DNA of 64,000 bases from Bradyrhizobium zhengyangense (GCF_022012435.1 NZ_JAKLUA010000007.1:186001-250000), one strand, 5' to 3'; shown: positions 49,276-58,420, counted from the stretch's first letter. Notes: generated from the letters alone by a model not told the origin. Numbers and translations: made by a program.

Positions 49276-50088
49276 TCACTCCGCGACGCGCAAATAGCGG
49301 ATCAGCTTGCGTCCGGTGGGATCGCGCAGCGAGCGATAGTAATCGGCGCGGGCGGGCGCGTCGGTGTGGCGCACGAGGTCGGTGACCGGCGTGTAGCTCA
49401 GCATGCGGCCGCCATCGGGCAGCGCGGCGCAGACGAAGCGCAGCACCTCGCCATTGCGCAAGGCGATATTGATCGGCGTGGCGTCGCCGGTCCGCACCAT
49501 CTCCATGCGCTGCGCGATGAAGACGCCGAGCTCGTCCTCCGGCAATTCGAACGCGCCGGTGTCGCGGCCGTGATACATCAGCGCGATGAAGGGCGGCTTG
49601 TCGTCGGCCATCTCGTCCGGCAGCGCGAAATAATCGCGGAATGCGCGGTTGATGAATTCGGCACGGGTCTCGGCGTCGAGCAGCACGATGCCGATATCGA
49701 CCTGGTCGAGCGCGGCCGATAGCCGCCCTGCGGTGGCGTGGTTGCGTCGCTCGGCCGCGAAGGCATCGAGTAGCCGCTCGCGCATCAATCCGGTGATGGC
49801 CGCGGTGCCGGTGGTCGTCAGCGCGAGCAGGCAAAGCTCCACAAGATCGCTTGCGGCAAAGCCTGGCGCGGTGCGATGGCTGAGCGCGAGCAGCACGGCG
49901 CCGATCACGGCGATGATGGCGCTGCCGAGTGCGGATGCAAAGCCGGAGAGCGAACCGGCCAACGCCACGATGCCAACGAACAGCGGCGCAAGCGAGAGAG
50001 CGGCAGCATGGCGATCGAGCAGGATCGCCAGCAATGCGATCGCTGCCGTCAGCACGGGACCGGACATGGCACGCCATCCGAACCGCAT
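49276..50088 (-). CDS. Membrane-bound PAS-domain protein
   Basis: This 270-residue protein has three or four N-terminal hydrophobic helices (VLTAAIALLAILLD, LFVGIVALAGSLSGFASALG, and AIIAVIGAVLLAL). A helical linker with ERRNHATAGRLSAALDQVD leads into a PAS domain (IGIVLLDAETRAEFINRAFRDY ... GGRMLSYTPVTDLV). No kinase, GGDEF or other output domain follows, so it would signal through a partner. The start at 50088 (MRFGWRAMSG) is preferred over an ATG 20 codons upstream. The downstream GNAT gene runs in the same direction. Confidence 0.8.
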   Translation of the reverse strand: MRFGWRAMSGPVLTAAIALLAILLDRHAAALSLAPLFVGIVALAGSLSGFASALGSAIIAVIGAVLLALSHRTAPGFAASDLVELCLLALTTTGTAAITGLMRERLLDAFAAERRNHATAGRLSAALDQVDIGIVLLDAETRAEFINRAFRDYFALPDEMADDKPPFIALMYHGRDTGAFELPEDELGVFIAQRMEMVRTGDATPINIALRNGEVLRFVCAALPDGGRMLSYTPVTDLVRHTDAPARADYYRSLRDPTGRKLIRYLRVAE

Positions 50089-50218
50089 GGGGCCTCGCTC
50101 ATTCCTCCCTGAACGAGATAAGGCCGTCAGACTGTCCCATGGTTGCACAAGCGCAATCCGGTTTCGCGCAATGCGCTTAAGCGGCGCTTGCGGGCGTGCG
50201 CAAAGCTTTCGGATGATT

Positions 50219-50377
50219 TTAGACCAAATGCGCGTGCTCGATGCGCTGCTGCAGCGCGGGCGCGTTCAGGGTCGATGTCCCCGGACTCCTGCGGGTGCCG
50301 ACGAAAATCAACAGTGACGCCGCGACCAGGATGGCCGCCGTCAGGGTGATTGCAACGATGACCACAGGCGATTTCAT
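50219..50377 (-). CDS. Small single-pass membrane protein
   Basis: This 52-residue protein starts MKSPVVIVAITLTAAILVAA and continues SLLIFVGTRR before a polar tail ending AHLV. One helix of about 22 residues spans the membrane. GACGGGACGCCG precedes the ATG at 50377. It lies just upstream of the PAS membrane protein gene on the same strand. No family is recognised. Confidence 0.55.
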   Translation of the reverse strand: MKSPVVIVAITLTAAILVAASLLIFVGTRRSPGTSTLNAPALQQRIEHAHLV

Positions 50378-50450
50378 CGGCGTCCCGTCACGATGCCGTC
50401 AGGCGCGGGGCCGCGCGGCACCTTGAAGACATTCCGCGATGAAACGGGGA

Positions 50451-50627
50451 TCAGACCGGTAGACCCATCGCCATGGTCGCCTTGGTCGACAGCACTGTCA
50501 GGGTGACGATCAGGCAAAGCGAGACGGCGGCGACGGCGAGCGAGGCCGCAACCGCGTTGGTCAGCCGGGAAGACGAGACGGTATCGGTTTGGCCCTGAAA
50601 GCCGACCGTGCCGGACGCCCGCATCAT
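50451..50627 (-). CDS. Small single-pass membrane protein
   Basis: This 58-residue protein starts MMRASGTVGFQGQTDTVSSS. It has a polar head and one hydrophobic helix (VAASLAVAAVSLCLIVTLTVL), then a short tail with TKATMAMGLPV. AAGGATTTAGACCC precedes the tandem ATGs at 50627/50624; an open frame extends 11 codons further but without an SD. It runs in the same direction as the 52-residue membrane protein 73 bases downstream. Unknown function. Confidence 0.6.
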   Translation of the reverse strand: MMRASGTVGFQGQTDTVSSSRLTNAVAASLAVAAVSLCLIVTLTVLSTKATMAMGLPV

Positions 50628-50783
50628 GGGTCTAAATCCTTCAACGTGCGAGCGAATCACCCGCGACGCCGAACAATCTCACAATTTCAACCGGCAATAT
50701 TGGGGCGGCAATTGCGACGAACATGGCGGGATTTGGGCAAAGGTTAACGCCATGCCCGCTATTTCTTAACGCTCCCCTGGTTT

Positions 50784-51434
50784 TCAGGCCCCGGCGGCGA
50801 TGCTGGCGGGGTCGTCGATGTCGGCGGGACGCCAATCCATAGCGACGAAGCCGGGCGCGGCCTCGACGCGCTTCAGCCAGTCCCGGATCGCCGGGAAGGG
50901 TTGAAGGTCGAAGTCGCAGCGGTCGGCGAGATGGGTGTAGCCGTACAGCGCGATGTCGGCGACTGTGAGCTGGCGGGCGGCGAAATAGTCGCTGGTCTTG
51001 AGGTGGTTCTCCATCACCTGGAGCGCGCCATAGCCGCGCTCCATCCAGTCCTCCAGCGCGTGGGTCTGCAGGTCGCGGCCGCCCTTGACCAGCGACAGCC
51101 AGAAATAGGCGGCGCCGATGTTCGGCTCGAGCGCGTGCTGCTCGAAGAACATCCATTGCAGCGCCTCGGCGCGATCGATCCGGTTCTCCGGCGCGAGCGG
51201 CGTGCCGACGGCGACATACCAGAGGATGGCGTTGGACTCGGCGAGATAGCGGCTGTCGCCGACCTCGAGCAGCGGCACTTGTCCGGACGGATTCTTTGCC
51301 AGGAAGTCCGGCGTCTTGCTCTCGCCGCGCAGAATGTCCACCTCGATCGCTTCGTAAGGTACGTTCAGCAGCGCCAGCGCAAGGCGGACCTTGTAGCTGT
51401 TGCCCGAACGTTGCATCGAATAGAGTTTGTACAT
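50784..51434 (-). CDS. Glutathione S-transferase family protein
   Basis: This 216-residue protein has an N-terminal thioredoxin-like domain (MYKLYSMQRSGNSYKVRLAL), KNPSGQVPLLEVGDSRYLAESNAILWYV for glutathione binding (Pro, Glu-Ser), and the helical C-terminal domain with QLTVADIALYGYTHLADRC. The start at 51434 (MYKLYSM) is at the usual position; ten in-frame codons upstream are not conserved. It differs from the GST at 43226. The substrate is unknown. Confidence 0.91.
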   Translation of the reverse strand: MYKLYSMQRSGNSYKVRLALALLNVPYEAIEVDILRGESKTPDFLAKNPSGQVPLLEVGDSRYLAESNAILWYVAVGTPLAPENRIDRAEALQWMFFEQHALEPNIGAAYFWLSLVKGGRDLQTHALEDWMERGYGALQVMENHLKTSDYFAARQLTVADIALYGYTHLADRCDFDLQPFPAIRDWLKRVEAAPGFVAMDWRPADIDDPASIAAGA

Positions 51435-51980
51435 TCTGGGAGGTCGATTCCGAAGGATGGGCAAAGGACGAAAAGGCGCAGCGCTTGTTGCCCCGCACCG
51501 CGGCTAAACAATGATGCCGATGCGAATCCGCCGCAAGGGCTCGGCAATAGAAAAACTCGAAAACCCTACCGCACTGCAACGGCAGGAAAGATCATGTTCG
51601 CGCGGCGCTGCAAATCAGGTCACGCTTGCGTCAACATGCACGACTCATCGCATCGCGCAATCGTGGTGCAAAGCGGGTGATGGGGCACGACCTCGCTCCG
51701 CGCTAACCGCGGGTCTCGCGCGTCAGGACGCCGTCAGTCTTGTGGCGCCTGCGCGGCTCCAAAATTGCTCCGAGGACAAGCCTTTTCGGATATGAGGGGT
51801 TTGCCCGGCAAAGTTGCGGAAAATTGCGAAAATCGAGGCCTCGGCCGCGCGAAATTCGTAAACTTTCCGGAGATCGGACCGAAGTTTCTTGCGGTGCAGC
51901 GGCACACGTTTTAGGGTGTCTCCATTCCCACAATCAGAGTCGTGAGCCAAAGGGTTCACGACGCTTGTCAGGAGATGACG
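51435..51980. other. Intergenic region upstream of the aminotransferase
   Basis: This gap of about 550 bases has no credible gene. Between 51458 and 51490 there is a decayed half of the GTAGGGTGGGCAAAG repeat (ATGGGCAAAGGACGAAAAGGC). From 51790 to 51900 the sequence becomes A+T-richer and probably holds the aminotransferase promoter; I could not fix a -35/-10 pair. Confidence 0.45.
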
Positions 51981-53183
51981 ATGTCCTTCCTTGCCGCTGC
52001 GCTCGACCGTGTGAAGCCGTCCGCGACCATCGCGGTCACGGATAAAGCACGCGCGCTGAAAGCGGCGGGCCGCAACGTCATCGGCCTCGGCGCCGGCGAG
52101 CCCGACTTCGACACACCCGCCAACATCAAGCTGGCGGCGATCCGCGCCATCGAAGCCGGCAAGACCAAGTACACCGCGGTCGACGGCATCCCCGAGCTGA
52201 AGGACGCGATCATCGCGAAGTTTCAGCGCGAGAACGGCGTCGCCTACAAGCCGAACCAGATCATCGTCGGCACCGGCGGCAAGCAGGTGCTCTACAACGC
52301 GCTGATGGCGACCATCAATCCGGGCGACGAGGTGATCATCCCCGCGCCGTACTGGGTCAGCTATCCTGAAATGGTGGCGCTCGCCGGCGGTGAGCCGGTG
52401 CCGGTTGTCTGCACCGCGGCGACCGGTTTCAAGCTCGGAGCCGAGGCGCTCGAGCGCGCGATCACGCCGAAGACCAAATGGGTGATCCTGTGCTCGCCGT
52501 CGAACCCGACTGGCGCGGCCTATACGCGTGCCGAGCTGAAGGCGCTCACCGATGTCCTCGTCAAGCATCCGCATGTCTGGGTGATGACCGACGACATGTA
52601 CGAGCATCTCGTCTATGACGACTTCCAGTTCACCACCGTCGCGCAGGTCGAGCCCAGCCTTTACGATCGCACGCTCACCGTGAACGGCGTGTCGAAAGCC
52701 TATTGCATGACCGGCTGGCGCATCGGCTACGCCGGCGGCCCGGCCCAGCTCATCAAGGCGATGTCGACCATCCAGTCGCAATCGACCTCGAACCCGTGCT
52801 CGATCGCGCAATGGGCTTCGGTGGAAGCGCTGAACGGTCCACAGGATTTCATCCCCGCCAACAACAAGGTGTTCAAGGAGCGCCGCGACCTCGTCGTCTC
52901 CATGCTCAACCAGGCCAACGGCATCGAGTGCCCGCGCCCCGAGGGTGCGTTCTACGTCTATCCGTCCTGCGCCGGTACGATCGGCAAGAAAGCGCCGTCG
53001 GGCAATGTGATTGGAAACGACGAGCAGTTCGTCACCGAGCTGCTGGAGACCGAAGGCGTTGCCGTCGTGCAAGGTTCCGCCTTTGGCCTCGGTCCGGCAT
53101 TCCGCATCTCCTACGCCACCAAGACCTCGGACCTCGAGGATGCCTGCAAACGCATCCAGCGCTTTTGCGGCAATCTCCGCTAA
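51981..53183 (+). CDS. aatA: Aspartate-type PLP aminotransferase
   Basis: This 400-residue class I aminotransferase has the fold-type I landmarks. These are NVIGLGAGEPDFDTPANIK near the N-terminus, CSPSNPTGAAYT, the PLP-Asp region and the Schiff-base lysine in VNGVSKAYCMTGWRIGY. The C-terminal arginine in FGLGPAFRISYA binds the substrate carboxylate. It is most like the Ib aspartate aminotransferases of rhizobia, some of which also accept prephenate. GGAG lies 6 bases before the ATG at 51981. A strong terminator follows the stop codon. Confidence 0.93.
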   Translation: MSFLAAALDRVKPSATIAVTDKARALKAAGRNVIGLGAGEPDFDTPANIKLAAIRAIEAGKTKYTAVDGIPELKDAIIAKFQRENGVAYKPNQIIVGTGGKQVLYNALMATINPGDEVIIPAPYWVSYPEMVALAGGEPVPVVCTAATGFKLGAEALERAITPKTKWVILCSPSNPTGAAYTRAELKALTDVLVKHPHVWVMTDDMYEHLVYDDFQFTTVAQVEPSLYDRTLTVNGVSKAYCMTGWRIGYAGGPAQLIKAMSTIQSQSTSNPCSIAQWASVEALNGPQDFIPANNKVFKERRDLVVSMLNQANGIECPRPEGAFYVYPSCAGTIGKKAPSGNVIGNDEQFVTELLETEGVAVVQGSAFGLGPAFRISYATKTSDLEDACKRIQRFCGNLR

Positions 53184-53206
53184 GCTTGCAGGTACGATCC
53201 GGTATG

Positions 53207-53239
53207 AAAGGGCCCGCGCAAAGCGGGCCCTTTTTCTTT
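53207..53239 (+). terminator. Rho-independent terminator of the aminotransferase gene
   Basis: GGGCCCGC at 53210-53217 and GCGGGCCC at 53223-53230 pair perfectly around a GCAAA loop, followed by TTTTTC. AAA/TTT pairing extends the stem. It begins 24 bases after the stop codon. Confidence 0.93.
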
Positions 53240-53346
53240 CACATCCGCGCGATCTGGCACGCCTACAACTATTGTGGCATAGAACGCCGAGCGGTTTCCT
53301 GCCGCTCCCTCCCTGCTCGCATCACATTCATCGCCGGAGACATTTC

Positions 53347-53829
53347 ATGCGCCGCTCACTCCTTCTCGCCGGGCTCACCGCAGCGAGCCTCGTTGCCTCC
53401 GTCGTGGGCGCCAGCGCACAGTCGTCACGGCTGGTGCAGGTCGGCGTGCTCGAATGCCGCGGCGGCGCCAGCATCGGCTTCGTGGTGGGATCGGTCACCA
53501 ATCTCGGCTGCGTGTTGCGCGTCGATGGCATGCCCGAGGATCGCTACGTCGCGACGATCCGCAAAGTGGGAATCGATCTCGGCATCACCCAGGAGACGGC
53601 GCTCGCCTGGGGCGTATTCGCGCCGGTCAACCGGCTCGGCCCCGGCGATCTCTCCGGCAATTACGCGGGCGCGCAGGGCAGCGCCTCGGTCGGCGTCGGC
53701 CTCGGCGGCAACGTGCTGGTCGGCGGCTCCAACAATTCGATCGCGCTTCAGCCGCTCAGCGTGCAGGGCCAGGTCGGCCTCAACGTCGCGGCCGGACTCG
53801 AAAGCCTGGAACTCCGTCCGGGCCGTTAA
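53347..53829 (+). CDS. DUF992 exported protein
   Basis: This 160-residue protein has a signal peptide (MRRSLLLAGLTAASLVASVV, then GASAQ). The mature DUF992 domain includes LVQVGVLECRGGASIGFVVGSVTNLGCVLR, in part, with two cysteines, and glycine-rich beta strands such as SVGVGLGGNVLVGG. GGAGACATTTC precedes the ATG. DUF992 proteins are common in rhizobia and have no known role. Confidence 0.88.
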   Translation: MRRSLLLAGLTAASLVASVVGASAQSSRLVQVGVLECRGGASIGFVVGSVTNLGCVLRVDGMPEDRYVATIRKVGIDLGITQETALAWGVFAPVNRLGPGDLSGNYAGAQGSASVGVGLGGNVLVGGSNNSIALQPLSVQGQVGLNVAAGLESLELRPGR

Positions 53830-53854
53830 GTCGCGCCAGCGGAGGTGTTGCGTT

Positions 53855-53878
53855 CACCTCTCCCGCTGGGGAGAGGTG
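53855..53878. repeat. Short hairpin, CACCTCTCCC / GGGAGAGGTG
   Basis: CACCTCTCCC and GGGAGAGGTG pair exactly around a GCTG loop. It is a minimal member of the CCCTCTCC repeat family and follows the DUF992 gene. Confidence 0.7.
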
Positions 53879-54017
53879 GAACACCAACCGCTAAGCCTTG
53901 ATCGAACTAACGACGCACCGCAGCGACGTTTGACGCTTGCCAAATCTCGGGGACGGGCAGAGCATCTGCGTTTGCCGACCCAATCATGGGCCGAGCTCCA
54001 ACCAAGGAGGCGGCGAA

Positions 54018-56066
54018 ATGGGACAAGACGTCAGAAGTCCCCGAGGTCCACGGTGCATTGCGCTGGTGGGCCCTTTCCAATCAGGTAAAACCACACTGCT
54101 CGAAGCGATCCTGGCGCGGACGGGCGCAATCCCACGCGCCGGCAGCGTCGACGCCGGTACGTCGGTGGGCGACGCCACACCTGAGGCCCGTCATCACAAG
54201 ATGACCGTCGGGCTCACTGCTGCCACCACGAGTTTCATGGGCGACAGCTATACCTTCCTGGATTGTCCCGGTTCCGTCGAGTTCGCCCATGACATGCGCG
54301 CCGCGCTTCCCGCGGTCGACGCCGCCATCGTGGTCTGCGAGGCCGACGAGAAGAAGCTGCCGCAGCTTCAGATCATCCTGCGTGAGCTGGAGGAGCTGAA
54401 GATCCCGCGTTTCCTGTTCCTCAACAAGATCGACCGCGCCAACAAGCGCATCCGCGAGTCGCTCGCAATGCTCCAGCCCGCCTCGCGCGTGCCGCTGGTG
54501 CTGCGCCAGATTCCGATCTGGAAGGGCGAGCTGATCGAGGGCTTTGTCGATCTCGCGCTGGAACGTGCGTTCATCTATCGCGAGCACAAGGCCTCCGAAG
54601 TCATTGCGCTCGACGGCGGCAATCTCGATCGCGAGAAGGAGGCCCGCTTCTCGATGCTGGAGAAGCTCGCCGATCATGACGACGCGCTGATGGAGCAATT
54701 GCTGGAGGACATCCAGCCGCCGCGCGATGCGGTGTTCGATGACCTCGCCCGCGAATTGCGGGATGGGCTGATCTGTCCTGTGCTGCTGGGTGCGGCCGCG
54801 CGAGAAAACGGCGTGTTGCGTCTGATGAAGGCGTTGCGTCACGAGGCGCCTGATATCACCGAGACCGCAAAACGTCTTGGTGCGCCGGAAAGCAAGGACG
54901 CGCTCGGCTTCGTCTTCAAGACGCTGCATTCGCAGCACGGCGGCAAGCTGTCGCTGACGCGGTTGCTCGCCGGCCATCTCGACGACGGCGCCACGCTGCA
55001 ATCCTCCTCCGGCGGTGCGAGCCGCATCTCCGGCATTCTCGCCGTCAGCGGCGCTTACGACAGCAAGCGTGCATCGGCCGAAGCCGGCGACACCGTTGCG
55101 CTCGCCAAGCTCGACGCAGTCAAGACCGGCGACACCGTCTCGAGCGGCAAGACCGCGCCGGCTGCGCTGAAAGCCTCGGAGCCGACGCCGCCGGTGCTTG
55201 CCATCTCGGTTGCGGCCACCGACCGCAAGGACGATGTCAAGCTCGGCCAGGCCTTGATGCGATTGCACGAGGAGGATCCGTCCCTCGTCATCGTGCAGAA
55301 TGCCCAGACCCACGACACCGTGCTGTGGGGACAGGGCGAGATGCACCTGCGTGTCGCCAGCGAGCGGTTGAGCGACCGCTTCGGCGTCAAGATCACCTCG
55401 CATCCGCCCGCGATCGGTTACCAGGAGACCATCCGCAAACCGATCACCCAGCGCGGCCGCCACAAGAAGCAGTCCGGCGGTCACGGCCAGTTCGGCGATG
55501 TCGTGCTCGACATCAGGCCGCTGCCGCGCGGCGAGGGCTTCAAGTTCGCCGAGAAGGTCGTCGGCGGCGCGGTGCCGCGCAATTATATTGGCGCGGTGGA
55601 AGAGGGCGTCGTCGACGGGCTCGCCCGCGGCCCGCTCGGCTTCCCCGTCACCGATTTGCAGGTGACGCTGACGGACGGCTCCTATCACAGCGTCGATTCC
55701 TCCGACCTTGCCTTCCGCACGGCAGCGCGCGTCGGGCTCAACGAGGGTCTGCCGCAGTGCCAGTCGGTCTTGCTGGAGCCGATTCACGTGGTCGAGATCG
55801 TCTGTCCGACCGATGCCACCGCCAAGATCAACGCGATCCTGTCGGCGCGGCGCGGCCAGATTCTCGGCTTCGACACCCGCGACGGCTGGAGCGGCTGGGA
55901 CTGCGTCCGCGCTATGATGCCGGAAGCCGAGATCGGCGAACTGATCGTCGAACTCCGTTCCGCCACGGCCGGCGCCGGCAGCTTCACGCGCCAGTTCGAC
56001 CACATGGCCGAAGTCACCGGCCGCGCCGCCGACCAGATCATCGCCGCGCATCAGCACGCGGCGTGA
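54018..56066 (+). CDS. Elongation factor G-like GTPase lacking the catalytic histidine
   Basis: This 682-residue protein keeps the EF-G domain order. G1 is ALVGPFQSGKTTLLEAIL and G4 is FLFLNKIDRANK. Domain IV-like GGHGQFGDVVLDIRPLPRGE and the domain V RRGQILGFD follow. G3 is DCPGS (residues 82-86) instead of DTPGH, so the histidine that activates water is replaced by serine; switch I lacks RGITI. This matches the EF-G-like paralogues in alphaproteobacteria rather than main FusA. The AAGGAGG before 54018 sets the start. Role in translation is uncertain. Confidence 0.88.
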   Translation: MGQDVRSPRGPRCIALVGPFQSGKTTLLEAILARTGAIPRAGSVDAGTSVGDATPEARHHKMTVGLTAATTSFMGDSYTFLDCPGSVEFAHDMRAALPAVDAAIVVCEADEKKLPQLQIILRELEELKIPRFLFLNKIDRANKRIRESLAMLQPASRVPLVLRQIPIWKGELIEGFVDLALERAFIYREHKASEVIALDGGNLDREKEARFSMLEKLADHDDALMEQLLEDIQPPRDAVFDDLARELRDGLICPVLLGAAARENGVLRLMKALRHEAPDITETAKRLGAPESKDALGFVFKTLHSQHGGKLSLTRLLAGHLDDGATLQSSSGGASRISGILAVSGAYDSKRASAEAGDTVALAKLDAVKTGDTVSSGKTAPAALKASEPTPPVLAISVAATDRKDDVKLGQALMRLHEEDPSLVIVQNAQTHDTVLWGQGEMHLRVASERLSDRFGVKITSHPPAIGYQETIRKPITQRGRHKKQSGGHGQFGDVVLDIRPLPRGEGFKFAEKVVGGAVPRNYIGAVEEGVVDGLARGPLGFPVTDLQVTLTDGSYHSVDSSDLAFRTAARVGLNEGLPQCQSVLLEPIHVVEIVCPTDATAKINAILSARRGQILGFDTRDGWSGWDCVRAMMPEAEIGELIVELRSATAGAGSFTRQFDHMAEVTGRAADQIIAAHQHAA

Positions 56067-56101
56067 CACCCCTACCGAAGTAAGGATCACCCCTCTCTCC
56101 G

Positions 56102-56135
56102 TCCCTCTCCCCGCAAAAAAAGCGCGGAGAGGGAG
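56102..56135. repeat. Palindromic repeat, CCCTCTCC family
   Basis: TCCCTCTCCCCGC-AAAAAAA-GCGCGGAGAGGGA forms a stem with one mismatch. It follows the EF-G-like gene and could add to its termination. Confidence 0.7.
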
Positions 56136-56143
56136 TGTTTTTG

Positions 56144-56187
56144 CTTGACTATATTTGATGTATTTTACATCATTGTATATGTTCAAG
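56144..56187. promoter_or_regulatory. Nested palindrome upstream of the XRE gene, likely operator
   Basis: TGATGTA at 56156-56162 and TACATCA at 56166-56172 pair exactly around TTT. CTTGA at 56144-56148 and TCAAG at 56183-56187 form an outer pair. The block is strikingly A+T-rich and lies 35 bases before the HTH gene start, as expected of an autoregulatory site; TTGACT at 56145-56150 could serve as a -35 element. Confidence 0.5.
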
Positions 56188-56221
56188 ATATCACTTATAA
56201 GCGTTGATACGTGAGGCCGAG

Positions 56222-56494
56222 GTGATCACGTCATTTCAGATGCGGGCAGCCCGGGCGCTGCTCGGCATTGACCAGAAAACCTTGGCGGAACTCGCAGGCG
56301 TTTCGCTGCCGACCATCCAGCGGATGGAGGCGAGCACCGGCAACGTTCGCGGCGTCGTTGAGACCTTGATGAAGGTCGTCGAGGCGTTCGACCGGGCCGG
56401 CGTCGAGCTGATCGGCGAGCAGGCGCGCAGCGAAAGCGGCGGACGTGGCGTTCGGCTCAAGGAACCTGGGCCGCCGCGTCTGGTGGGAGCGTGA
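56222..56494 (+). CDS. XRE-family helix-turn-helix protein
   Basis: This 90-residue protein has an N-terminal HTH (FQMRAARALLGIDQKTLAEL, AGVSLPTIQRMEAST) and a helical dimerisation segment (VVETLMKVVEAFDRAGVELIG). Small proteins of this type in rhizobia repress their own or neighbouring genes. A GTG at 56222 gives MITSFQMRA-type ends and is preferred; a TTG at 56204 keeps the same frame. The A+T-rich nested palindrome upstream is a likely target. It may control the SulP gene downstream; that is inference. Confidence 0.87.
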   Translation: MITSFQMRAARALLGIDQKTLAELAGVSLPTIQRMEASTGNVRGVVETLMKVVEAFDRAGVELIGEQARSESGGRGVRLKEPGPPRLVGA

Positions 56495-56574
56495 TCCCGC
56501 GATGATCATGCTCGAGAGCAGGTTGAACTAGCGCATCGTTGCGGCCCGCACGATGCATCGGAGCGTTGTGGGGC

Positions 56575-58332
56575 ATGAGCATCACAGGCGAACACGCAGG
56601 CAAGCTGCAACAGCTTCGTCGACCGACCTTTACCGAACTCTATCTGCCGAAGCTCGTGACCGTGTGGCGCGAGGGCTATGGCTTGGCGGATCTCCGCGCC
56701 GATGTGTTCGCAGGCCTTACCGTCGCGATCGTCGCGCTGCCGCTGTCGATGGCAATCGCGATCGCCTCGGGCGTCACGCCGGACCGCGGCCTCTACACCG
56801 CGGTGGTTGGCGGCTTCATCGCGTCGCTGCTCGGCGGCAGCCGGTTCCAGATCGGTGGACCGGCCGGCGCCTTCATTGTGCTGGTTGCAGCGACCGCCGA
56901 TCGACACGGCGTCGACGGCGTCATCCTCGCCACCCTGATGGCGGGGCTTTTCCTGATCGCCGCCGGCTTCCTGCGCATCGGCACCTATATCAAGTTCATT
57001 CCCTATCCCGTGACGGTCGGCTTCACGGCCGGCATCGCCGTGATCATCTTCGCAAGCCAGCTCCGCGATCTCTCAGGGATCACGCTGGCGGGCAAGGAGC
57101 CCAGCGAATTCGTTTCGAAACTCGCGGCGCTGGCCGGAGGCCTGCACACCGTCAATCCGTCGGCGCTTGTAGTCGCACTCGTCAGCATTGGCATCATCGC
57201 TTTCTTGCGGCGCTGGCGGCCGTCCTGGCCCGGCATCCTGATCGCAGTCGTGCTCGCGGCGATCGCGAGCGCCGTGCTGTCGCTGCCGGTCGAGACCGTC
57301 GGATCGCGCTTTGGCGGCATTCCGCGCGAATTGCCGTTCCCGGCACTGCCGGCATTTTCGCTTGCGAAGGCACAGGCGGTGCTGCCGGATGCGATCGCGT
57401 TCGCGCTGCTGGCCGCGATTGAATCGCTGCTTTCCGCGGTGGTCGCCGACGGCATGACCGGACGCCGACACCGCTCCAATTGCGAGCTCGTCGCGCAAGG
57501 CGCGGCCAATATCGGCTCGGCGCTGTTCGGCGGCATCTGCGTCACCGGCCTGATCGCGCGCACCGCGACCAACATCCGCGCCGGCGCACGGGGGCCGCTG
57601 GCGGGCATGCTGCATTCCGTCTTCCTGCTGCTGTTCATGCTGATCGCGGCTCCGCTCGCAAGCTACATCCCGCTGGCCGCGCTCGCCGCCGTGCTGGTGG
57701 TGGTGGCCTGGACCATGGCGGAGAAGCACGAATTCGCCACGCTCCTGCGCTCGTCCTGGGGCGACGCCGTCGTGCTGCTCGCAACCTTCCTGCTCACGAT
57801 CTTCCGCGACCTGACCGAAGGCATTCTGGTCGGATTCGCGCTCGGCGCGGTGTTGTTCATTCATCGCATGTCGGAGATGACTGATATCGAGGAGCGCGCG
57901 CCGCTGGTGGCCGCCGACCGTCCCGATGACGGCAATGGCGAGCGCGTTCCTTACGATCCCGCGCTTGCGGTCGATCGCGACGTGCTGGTCTATCGCATCA
58001 CCGGCGCGTTCTTCTTCGGCGCGGCCGCGGCAATCGGCAACGTGCTCGACGGCGTCGCCGACACGCGCAAGGGCATCGTGGTCGATTTCGCCGCGGTGCC
58101 GTTCCTGGATTCGACCGCGGCAAACGTGCTCGGCCGCGTCGCCGCCAAGGCGCACCGCCAGGGCATCAGGCTGTTCATCACCGGCGCCTCACCCGCCGTC
58201 CGACGTGCGCTGCTCACCCACGGCGTCACGCCGCCTCGCGCGCGCTATCGCGCAACCATCGAGCGCGCGGTCGCCGATATCAAGGGCGTGCGAGGTGCAG
58301 TTGCCCCCGTCGCCGACGAGACCGTGAGCTAG
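56575..58332 (+). CDS. SulP-family anion transporter with STAS domain
   Basis: This 585-residue protein has about 12 hydrophobic segments of the SulP transport domain, including DVFAGLTVAIVALPLSMAIA, FIASLLGGSRFQIGGPAGAF and IESLLSAVVADGMTGRRHRS. A C-terminal cytoplasmic STAS domain (VYRITGAFFFGAAAAI, VVDFAAVPFLDSTAAN) completes it. SulP proteins move sulfate, bicarbonate or dicarboxylates; the substrate cannot be read from sequence. The start at 56575 fits the family N-terminus. No carbonic anhydrase is fused or adjacent. Confidence 0.92.
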   Translation: MSITGEHAGKLQQLRRPTFTELYLPKLVTVWREGYGLADLRADVFAGLTVAIVALPLSMAIAIASGVTPDRGLYTAVVGGFIASLLGGSRFQIGGPAGAFIVLVAATADRHGVDGVILATLMAGLFLIAAGFLRIGTYIKFIPYPVTVGFTAGIAVIIFASQLRDLSGITLAGKEPSEFVSKLAALAGGLHTVNPSALVVALVSIGIIAFLRRWRPSWPGILIAVVLAAIASAVLSLPVETVGSRFGGIPRELPFPALPAFSLAKAQAVLPDAIAFALLAAIESLLSAVVADGMTGRRHRSNCELVAQGAANIGSALFGGICVTGLIARTATNIRAGARGPLAGMLHSVFLLLFMLIAAPLASYIPLAALAAVLVVVAWTMAEKHEFATLLRSSWGDAVVLLATFLLTIFRDLTEGILVGFALGAVLFIHRMSEMTDIEERAPLVAADRPDDGNGERVPYDPALAVDRDVLVYRITGAFFFGAAAAIGNVLDGVADTRKGIVVDFAAVPFLDSTAANVLGRVAAKAHRQGIRLFITGASPAVRRALLTHGVTPPRARYRATIERAVADIKGVRGAVAPVADETVS

Positions 58333-58420
58333 CAGCCTGATCATCACTGTGGCGCCGGCGCGCTTGACAGGACCGGCCGGACGCGAAATGGATCGCCCTC
58401 GAACACGACCCGAGGGAAGG

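Noticed and set aside
54081..56186. 701-codon open frame opposite the EF-G-like gene
   Set aside because: Same type of antisense shadow; the plus-strand protein has clear GTPase motifs.
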